A stretch of DNA of 64,000 nt from positions 62,001-126,000 of the forward strand of contig CAVAJF010000015.1 in the NCBI GenBank assembly GCA_963588905.1. Direction: 5' to 3'. This DNA comes from Butyricicoccus_A sp963588905 (GTDB taxonomy: Bacteria; Bacillota; Clostridia; Oscillospirales; Butyricicoccaceae). The notes beneath the pieces were generated by a model. That model had not been told where the DNA came from and did no database searches. It worked only from the letters and a program-made list of their open reading frames with translations. This document shows positions 58,897-64,000 of the stretch, piece after piece. Positions within the stretch are counted from its first letter, which is position 1. Each line of letters opens with the position of its first letter. The position numbers and the translations under genes were made by a program.

Positions 58897-58925
58897 TTGG
58901 ACAAATCACGAGAATGCAGTATAAT
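58897..58925 (+). promoter_or_regulatory. cls promoter
   Basis: TTGGAC, 17-nt spacer, TATAAT, about 30 nt upstream of the cardiolipin synthase start and directly beside PadR-type copy C. Confidence 0.75.
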
Positions 58926-58955
58926 AGAGCAATACAAACAGAAAGGGGCTGAACG

Positions 58956-60539
58956 ATGAGCAACTCACGAGTAGAGAGTAAGACTGCTGTGAAAAACAGC
59001 ATAGGACGGTTGGCATTTTGTGCTCTGGCGATTTTGCTGGAAGTGGTCTTTGTTGCGATGCTGTTTACCAAGCTCAATCGGTATGCATCATGGATTCAAT
59101 CGTGCACCTATTTGGTCGGTGGATTGTTGGTCTTGGCGATTTATGCACAGCATAAGACATCCAGTATGAAGACGCCGTGGATTATCTTAATTTTGATTTT
59201 CCCGGTTTTGGGTGTGTTTTTGTATTTTCTCGTCGGCTTAAATGGCGGCACATGGGCGATGCGCAAGCGATATGAAGAAATTGACGGCAAGCTGTATCCC
59301 GTCTTGACAGAAGGCGAGACAGGACGGCACACACAGGCCGCCATGCAGGCATTGGAAAAACAGGATACACAACTGGCAAACGTCTCTGCGTATTTGCTGC
59401 GAAACAGCAAGTATCCGGTGTATCAAAACACCGAACTGCGGTATTTTTGCGCGGAAGAAGGCTTGAAAGCACAGAAACAAACCCTGCGGCAGGCCAAACA
59501 CTTTATTTTTATGGAGTATCATGCGATTGAAGATGCGGAAGCGTGGCACGGCATCCAAGAGATTTTAGAGGAACGTGCCAGAGCCGGTGTGGAAATCCGT
59601 GTGTTTTATGATGATATGGGCAGCATCGGCTTTATCAACAAGGATTTTGTCAAGCGCATGGAAAAGCTGGGCATTCAGTGCCGGATTTTCAATCCGCTGA
59701 TGCCGGGCATCAATCTGTTCTTAAATAACCGCGATCATCGAAAAATTACCGTTGTAGACGGCATCGTCGGTTTCACTGGCGGGTACAATCTTGCCAATGA
59801 GTATTTTAATCTGACGCATCCGTATGGACAGTGGAAGGATACCGGCATCGAGCTGCGCGGAGAAGCCGTGCGCAGTTTGACCGTCACTTTTTTGGAGAAC
59901 TGGCACGCCGTCAAGCTCAAGGAAGACGCGCAGCATACAGAGCCAAACATCGCAGACTATCTGCCGGAATTTTCGCCAAGACCGGAGCTGCACGGCTTTA
60001 TTCAGCCGTATGCGGACAGCCCGCTGGACGATGAACAGGTAGGCGAAGAGGTATACATCAGCTTACTCAACAAAGCAACAAAATATTGCTGGTTTATCAC
60101 GCCGTATCTGATTTTGACCGATGAGATGATTCACGCGATGGGATTGGCCGCCAAGCGCGGCGTAGACGTCCGCGTCATCACGCCGGGCATTCCGGACAAG
60201 AAGATGGTGTATCAGGTGACGCGCTCCTATTACAGCAGTCTGACGCGAAACGGCGTGCGTGTGTATGAATGGACGCCGGGATTTTGCCATTGTAAGATGT
60301 GTGTCATGGATGACAAAGCGGCGACGTGCGGCACCATCAATTTGGATTATCGCAGCTTGTACCACCATTTTGAAAATGGCTGCCTGTACATCGACCATCC
60401 GGCTGTATGGGAGACAAAGCAGGATTTTGAACGGACATTTTTGGAGTGCCGAGAAGTCACGGAAGAATATACGACCGGGCGCGGACGCATGTTGCGATTG
60501 GGACAGATGTTCCTGCGACTGTTTGCACCGCTGCTGTAA
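58956..60539 (+). CDS. cls: Cardiolipin synthase (phospholipase D family)
   Basis: A 527-residue membrane enzyme that joins phosphatidylglycerol molecules to cardiolipin. Two hydrophobic segments near the N-terminus (about 18-38 and 48-90) anchor it. Two HKD motifs give the active site: HRKITVVDG in RDHRKITVVDGIVGFTGG (about residue 265) and HCKMCVMDDKAATCGTINLDYRS (about 445). AGAAAGGGGC precedes the ATG at 58956. It is divergent from the PadR operon and shares its operator cluster, linking lipid composition to that envelope module by inference. Confidence 0.93.
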   Translation: MSNSRVESKTAVKNSIGRLAFCALAILLEVVFVAMLFTKLNRYASWIQSCTYLVGGLLVLAIYAQHKTSSMKTPWIILILIFPVLGVFLYFLVGLNGGTWAMRKRYEEIDGKLYPVLTEGETGRHTQAAMQALEKQDTQLANVSAYLLRNSKYPVYQNTELRYFCAEEGLKAQKQTLRQAKHFIFMEYHAIEDAEAWHGIQEILEERARAGVEIRVFYDDMGSIGFINKDFVKRMEKLGIQCRIFNPLMPGINLFLNNRDHRKITVVDGIVGFTGGYNLANEYFNLTHPYGQWKDTGIELRGEAVRSLTVTFLENWHAVKLKEDAQHTEPNIADYLPEFSPRPELHGFIQPYADSPLDDEQVGEEVYISLLNKATKYCWFITPYLILTDEMIHAMGLAAKRGVDVRVITPGIPDKKMVYQVTRSYYSSLTRNGVRVYEWTPGFCHCKMCVMDDKAATCGTINLDYRSLYHHFENGCLYIDHPAVWETKQDFERTFLECREVTEEYTTGRGRMLRLGQMFLRLFAPLL

Positions 60540-60556
60540 AAATCAAAAAAAGAAAA

Positions 60557-60587
60557 AGTCTGTTGGATTTCCAACGGACTTTTTTTG
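60557..60587 (+). terminator. Terminator after cls
   Basis: AGTCTGTTGG and CCAACGGACT arms (one wobble pair) with a 4-nt loop, then TTTTTTT. Confidence 0.85.
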
Positions 60588-60595
60588 TCTCTCTG

Positions 60596-60612
60596 GGTAT
60601 ACTAAGGATACC
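60596..60612. promoter_or_regulatory. Imperfect palindrome upstream of hcp
   Basis: GGTATACTAAGGATACC has 5-bp perfect outer arms and contains a TATACT -10-like hexamer about 30 nt upstream of the hcp start codon. It could be an operator; I cannot match it to HcpR, FNR or Rex sites. Confidence 0.4.
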
Positions 60613-60632
60613 ATCAAATAGGAGGGACGATC

Positions 60633-62195
60633 ATGGAGCACAACATGTTTTGTTTTCAATGTGAGCAGACAGCTGGCTGTACCGGATGTACGGGAAGAGC
60701 TGGTGTCTGCGGCAAACAGGCAGATACTGCCAATTTACAGGATGAACTGACCGGCGCACTGATTGCGCTAGCACGCACGATACAGGGCAAGCAAACGATT
60801 TCGGCGCAGATCAGCAAACAGATCGTAGATGGATTGTTTACAACCGTCACCAATGTCAATTTTAACGATGTGACCATTCGGCAGCGCATTGACGCCATTC
60901 ATCGAGAGTTTCCGGCGGGAACGGCGGATTACGACATGAAAAAGGTATGGGATGCACAGGAAGACATCCGCAGCTTAAAATCTCTCATTTTGTTCGGCAT
61001 TCGCGGTATGGCGGCATATGCCTATCACGCGATGATTTTGGGCTATACAGATGCGCAGCTGGATGCATTTTTTATCAAAGCACTGTGTGCAGTCGGAGAG
61101 GACACATGGGGCATGGACGAACTTCTGCCGATTGTTTTGGAAGTTGGCGAGAAAAATCTTGCCTGCATGGCGCTGCTCGACAAGGCAAATACGCAGACCT
61201 ACGGCACACCGACGCCGACAACCGTTCCGCTGACAGTAGAAAAAGGCCCGTTTATCGTTGTCACCGGACATGATTTGTACGACCTCAAATGTCTGCTGGA
61301 ACAAACCAAGGATAAGGGCATTGCTATTTATACGCACGGAGAAATGCTTCCGGCGCATGGCTATCCGGAGCTGAAGAAATATCCGCATCTGAAGGGCAAT
61401 TTTGGCACGGCATGGCAGAGCCAGCAAAAGGAATTTGACAATATTCCGGCTCCGATTCTGTTCACGACAAACTGTCTAATGCCGCCGCGCCCGAGCTATG
61501 CGGATCGCGTCTTTACCACGGAAGTGGTTTCGTATCCGGAAATGGTGCACATTGACGAAAACCGCGATTTTACACCGGTTATCGAGAAAGCACTGGAGCT
61601 GGGCGGTTATGCGGAAGATCAGCCGTTTACCGGCATCAATGGCGGACACACAGTGACAACCGGCTTTGGACACGGCACGATTTTGAGCGTTGCGGATCAG
61701 GTTGTAGATGCTGTCAAATCCGGCGCGATTCGCCATTTCTTCTTGGTCGGCGGCTGTGACGGTGCGCGTCCGGGCAGAAATTACTACACGGAGTTTGTCA
61801 AGCAGACCCCACCGGATACCGTGATTTTGACACTTGCCTGCGGAAAGTACCGGTTTAATGATTTGGATCTTGGCACGATTGGCGGTTTGCCGCGGCTGAT
61901 GGATGTCGGACAGTGCAACGATGCCTATGGCGCGATTCAGGTTGCTGTTGCGCTGGCAAAGGCGTTTGACTGTGAGGTCAATGAACTGCCGCTGTCTATG
62001 GTGCTGTCGTGGTATGAACAAAAGGCGGTGTGCATCCTGCTGACGCTGCTGTATCTCGGCATTCAGAATATTCGCCTTGGACCGACGCTTCCGGCGTTTC
62101 TTTCTCCCAATGTCCTGCAATTCTTGGTAGAACGCTATCATATTGCACCGATCAGTACGCCAGAAGAGGATTTGAAGGCGATTTTGGGCGAATAA
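60633..62195 (+). CDS. hcp: Hydroxylamine reductase (hybrid cluster protein)
   Basis: A 520-residue anaerobic enzyme that reduces hydroxylamine or nitric oxide and contains a [4Fe-4S] and a hybrid Fe-S-O cluster. The N-terminal cluster motif MFCFQCEQTAGCTGCTGRAGVCGKQ is unmistakable. Hybrid-cluster ligands are visible in GINGGHTVTTGFGHG, HFFLVGGCDGARPGRNYYTEF, LTLACGKYRFN and VLSWYEQKA. AGGAGG precedes the ATG. Presence together with the rubredoxin fusion (27370) points to nitrosative or oxygen stress defence. Confidence 0.96.
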   Translation: MEHNMFCFQCEQTAGCTGCTGRAGVCGKQADTANLQDELTGALIALARTIQGKQTISAQISKQIVDGLFTTVTNVNFNDVTIRQRIDAIHREFPAGTADYDMKKVWDAQEDIRSLKSLILFGIRGMAAYAYHAMILGYTDAQLDAFFIKALCAVGEDTWGMDELLPIVLEVGEKNLACMALLDKANTQTYGTPTPTTVPLTVEKGPFIVVTGHDLYDLKCLLEQTKDKGIAIYTHGEMLPAHGYPELKKYPHLKGNFGTAWQSQQKEFDNIPAPILFTTNCLMPPRPSYADRVFTTEVVSYPEMVHIDENRDFTPVIEKALELGGYAEDQPFTGINGGHTVTTGFGHGTILSVADQVVDAVKSGAIRHFFLVGGCDGARPGRNYYTEFVKQTPPDTVILTLACGKYRFNDLDLGTIGGLPRLMDVGQCNDAYGAIQVAVALAKAFDCEVNELPLSMVLSWYEQKAVCILLTLLYLGIQNIRLGPTLPAFLSPNVLQFLVERYHIAPISTPEEDLKAILGE

Positions 62196-62202
62196 TTTTT
62201 GG

Positions 62203-62231
62203 TTGCAGCTTCTGCGTGCCCGTGCTATACT
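62203..62231 (+). promoter_or_regulatory. Promoter of the LRR/zinc-ribbon gene
   Basis: TTGCAG, 17-nt spacer, TATACT, about 30 nt upstream of the start codon. Confidence 0.65.
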
Positions 62232-62257
62232 GGAAAAAACGCGCAGGAGAAAGATAG

Positions 62258-62656
62258 ATGGAATTACAAGGACAGACGCTCATACAGGCGGGACAAGAGC
62301 AAGCGCTGACGATTCCGGCAGAGGTTCGCTGTATTGCCGCCGGTGCATTTGGAGAAAATCATACGCTGGAACAATTGACGATTGCAGCAAACTACACGCA
62401 GTTTTGCGCGCAGCATGAGCTGGAACATTGTACGATGTTGAAAAAAGTAGAAATCTGGGGTGAAGTAGAAGATGCGGACGGAAAACGGCTGACGCGTCCG
62501 GCAGCACTTCGAGACTACCTTGGTTTGCAGGAAGAAACACAGTTGGTTTGGGAATGTCCGACCGTTTGGTGCTTGGAGGATCGGTGCCAATTTTGCGGCG
62601 GTGCACTCAAAGGAAGCGTGATGCGCGTGTGTACGTTCTGCGGACGAATCAATTAG
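62258..62656 (+). CDS. Small LRR/zinc-ribbon protein of unknown function
   Basis: A 132-residue protein. The N-terminal half has a BspA-type leucine-rich repeat look (IPAEVRCIAAGAFGENHTLEQLTIAANYTQFCAQHELEHCTMLKKVEIW). The C-terminus carries a four-cysteine zinc ribbon (CQFCGG at about 109 and CTFCGR at about 126). This combination suggests a small metal-binding scaffold; I know no function. The ATG at 62258 follows GGAGAAAGATAG, and a strong terminator follows. Confidence 0.75.
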   Translation: MELQGQTLIQAGQEQALTIPAEVRCIAAGAFGENHTLEQLTIAANYTQFCAQHELEHCTMLKKVEIWGEVEDADGKRLTRPAALRDYLGLQEETQLVWECPTVWCLEDRCQFCGGALKGSVMRVCTFCGRIN

Positions 62657-62660
62657 AACA

Positions 62661-62707
62661 CAAGCTCTCTGCATGAAAGCAATCATGCAGAGAGCTTGAC
62701 TTTTTTT
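62661..62707 (+). terminator. Terminator after the LRR/zinc-ribbon gene
   Basis: A 16-bp stem (CAAGCTCTCTGCATGA and TCATGCAGAGAGCTTG) with a 6-nt loop is followed by ACTTTTTTT. Confidence 0.92.
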
Positions 62708-62773
62708 ATCTTCTAAAGGGTTATAAAGTTGTTAATATCTTGTCTGAATTTCTTTTTTGCAACAGAATTGATG

Positions 62774-62779
62774 TATAAT
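62774..62779 (+). promoter_or_regulatory. -10 element of the activase gene
   Basis: A perfect TATAAT lies about 100 nt upstream of the start codon; the -35 region (TCTTTT) is poor, so an activator could be needed. Confidence 0.4.
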
Positions 62780-62818
62780 AGGTCACGGACAAAAAGAGAC
62801 AAACATAGTAAAAGATTT

Positions 62819-62853
62819 CTGCTGGCTGTGCGAATACAGTACAGCAGTTTTTT
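62819..62853 (+). terminator. Attenuator hairpin in the activase leader
   Basis: CTGCTG and CAGCAG arms enclose a CTGT/ACAG inner stem and are followed by TTTTTT. It lies inside the leader, 22 nt before the start codon, so it would cut transcription short before the gene. Confidence 0.6.
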
Positions 62854-62874
62854 AGAAGTGAGAGTAAAGACAGT

Positions 62875-64000
62875 ATGAACGATTCAATCAAACATCAAGA
62901 ATATCTTTTGTTGGGACTGGATGTCGGCTCGACGACGGTGAAAGCGGCAGTATTGCGGCCGGGAGAGCAAAAGCCGCTGTTTGTGCGATACCGCCGACAT
63001 CATGCAGAACAACTGCGCGCCATGCGCTTACTGCTGGAGGAGGTTCAGCAGGCGTTTCCGCAGGAAACATTCCGCATTGCTGTGTGCGGCAGCGGCGGCA
63101 AGCCGATTGCCGACTGCACCGGGGTTCATTTTGTGCAGGAGGTGGTTGCCAATGCCTCTGCGGTGCGCCATTTGTACCCGCAGACACGCACGGCCATTGA
63201 GCTGGGCGGACAGGATGCAAAAATTATCTTTTTTCAATACGATGAGAACGCCAAGCGGCTTGTCGCGCGGGATATGCGCATGAATGGCAGCTGTGCCGGT
63301 GGTACCGGTGCGTTTATTGATGAAATTGCCGCATTGCTCAAAACACCGACGGAGCGATTTGAAGCATTGGCGAGCCAAGGCAGTACCATTCACAGCATCA
63401 GCGGCCGATGTGGTGTTTTCGCTAAGACGGATATTCAGTCTGTACTCAATGCAGGCGGCGCGCGAGAGGATATTGCGCTATCGGCGTTTCATGCGATTGC
63501 CAAGCAGACCATTGGCGGCCTGTCGCAGGGATTGGACATCACGCCGCCGGTTATTTTTGAAGGCGGCCCGTTGACGTTTAATCCAACCTTGGTTCGCGTC
63601 TTTTGCGAGCGACTGCATTTGTCTGAGGAAGAAATCATTCGTCCGGAACATCCGGATACCATTGTGGCACTCGGTGCGGCGCTGAGTATTCCTGAGCTGT
63701 TTGGTGAGGATGCCACAGATGTCCATGAGCTGGGAGAAAAAATTGCACAGCTCCGGCAAGCAGAGACGCAAAGCAAGCACACGGTCAGCAAACACGCGGA
63801 GCCGTATTTTTCAACAGAACAGGCTTGTCAGGCATGGCGGAAGCTGCATGAAAGTCCGCAAGTCCACCGCAGTTCGGCACAGGAGGGGGATACCCTGCGC
63901 GTGTATATCGGTGTCGATGCGGGCAGTACGACGAGCAAATTGGTGCTCATGGACGAAACGGAAACGGTCATTGACCGGTTTTATGCCAATAACCGCGGTG
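62875..64000 (+). CDS. 2-hydroxyacyl-CoA dehydratase activase-family protein, 3' end outside window
   Basis: The visible 375 residues begin an ASKHA-fold ATPase of the BcrA/BadF/HgdC type, which uses ATP to inject an electron into CoA-dependent dehydratases or reductases. The first module has LLGLDVGSTTVKAAVL (phosphate loop, residues 13-28), AIELGGQDAKIIFF, the iron-sulfur ligand segments MNGSCAGGTGAFIDEIA and GRCGVFAKTDIQSVLN, and FEGGPLTFNP. A second module starts near residue 340 (VYIGVDAGSTTSKLVLM). Two tandem modules are typical of very long fusions (over 1000 residues) that also carry dehydratase-like parts; the rest lies outside the window. The start codon has only a weak ribosome site. 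Confidence 0.92.
   Translation, partial: MNDSIKHQEYLLLGLDVGSTTVKAAVLRPGEQKPLFVRYRRHHAEQLRAMRLLLEEVQQAFPQETFRIAVCGSGGKPIADCTGVHFVQEVVANASAVRHLYPQTRTAIELGGQDAKIIFFQYDENAKRLVARDMRMNGSCAGGTGAFIDEIAALLKTPTERFEALASQGSTIHSISGRCGVFAKTDIQSVLNAGGAREDIALSAFHAIAKQTIGGLSQGLDITPPVIFEGGPLTFNPTLVRVFCERLHLSEEEIIRPEHPDTIVALGAALSIPELFGEDATDVHELGEKIAQLRQAETQSKHTVSKHAEPYFSTEQACQAWRKLHESPQVHRSSAQEGDTLRVYIGVDAGSTTSKLVLMDETETVIDRFYANNRG

Overview
The window looks like a chromosomal segment from an anaerobic, spore-forming, low-to-moderate G+C Firmicute of class Clostridia, with an Oscillospirales/Butyricicoccaceae-like bacterium as a guess. Supporting genes are an [FeFe] hydrogenase with its maturase HydG, Spo0A, hybrid cluster protein, a flavoprotein-rubredoxin, a 2-hydroxyacyl-CoA dehydratase activase and SLH-domain surface proteins. 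Genes sit in short operons with strong Shine-Dalgarno sites, sigma-A type promoters (TTGACA-17-TATAAT) and many hairpin-plus-T terminators. No rRNA, CRISPR array, prophage or insertion sequence was seen. One tRNA (Ser, CGA) is present.

Layout. 1-6.2 kb (minus): hydrogenase block, namely the partial hydA, a GltD-like flavoprotein carrying a NuoF-type iron-sulfur segment, hydG, the TM1266-type regulator behind a structured leader, and spo0A. 6.5-9.3 kb: Na+/proline symporter, a TetR regulator and a small unknown gene. 9.3-13 kb: a lone hisB, then pdxST (PLP synthesis) divergent from pdxR. 13-20.5 kb: pepD, tex, purine nucleoside phosphorylase, GDSL hydrolase, small unknown genes and an AI-2E-type permease. 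20.5-25.7 kb: RpiR regulator divergent from a GPH sugar symporter, an EEP phosphodiesterase and two tandem MgtC/SapB genes. 25.7-28.6 kb: ECF sigma/DUF4179 pair, flavin reductase-rubredoxin with a Fur-like box, and an acetyltransferase. 28.7-33.4 kb: a long RND exporter with a TetR gene and a clear operator. 33.4-39.4 kb: degV, sbcD-sbcC, trmO. 39.4-44.2 kb: GH25-SLH lysozyme and an FHA-FtsW/RodA-PBP operon. 44.4-52.5 kb: KdpD-like/KdpE two-component pair, cysteine synthase-like enzyme, CapA protein, CBS-DRTGG pyrophosphatase and a cupin. 52.6-57 kb: tRNA-Ser, DtxR-family regulator, gltX and glnS. 57-60.5 kb: a PadR-DUF1700-DUF4097 operon divergent from cardiolipin synthase, with three copies of a PadR-type operator between them. 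60.6-64 kb: hcp, an LRR/zinc-ribbon protein and a truncated dehydratase activase behind an attenuator.

Themes. Redox and anaerobic metabolism (hydrogenase, Hcp, rubredoxin, activase) dominate, together with envelope functions (RND pump, PBP/FtsW, cardiolipin synthase, SLH lysozyme, CapA). Several regulators sit next to plausible DNA targets: TetR at 28757-28772, PadR at 58805-58894, a Fur-like box at 28019-28033, and Spo0A-box-like TGTCGAA motifs near spo0A and the GH25 gene. The most attractive uncharacterised items are the roughly 165-nt attenuator-bearing leader ahead of the TM1266-hydG operon, the coiled-coil-expanded RND exporter, and the NuoF-segment/GltD fusion coupled to the hydrogenase. 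No wholly new defence or mobile system was recognised. All family assignments come from reading motifs by eye, without database searches.
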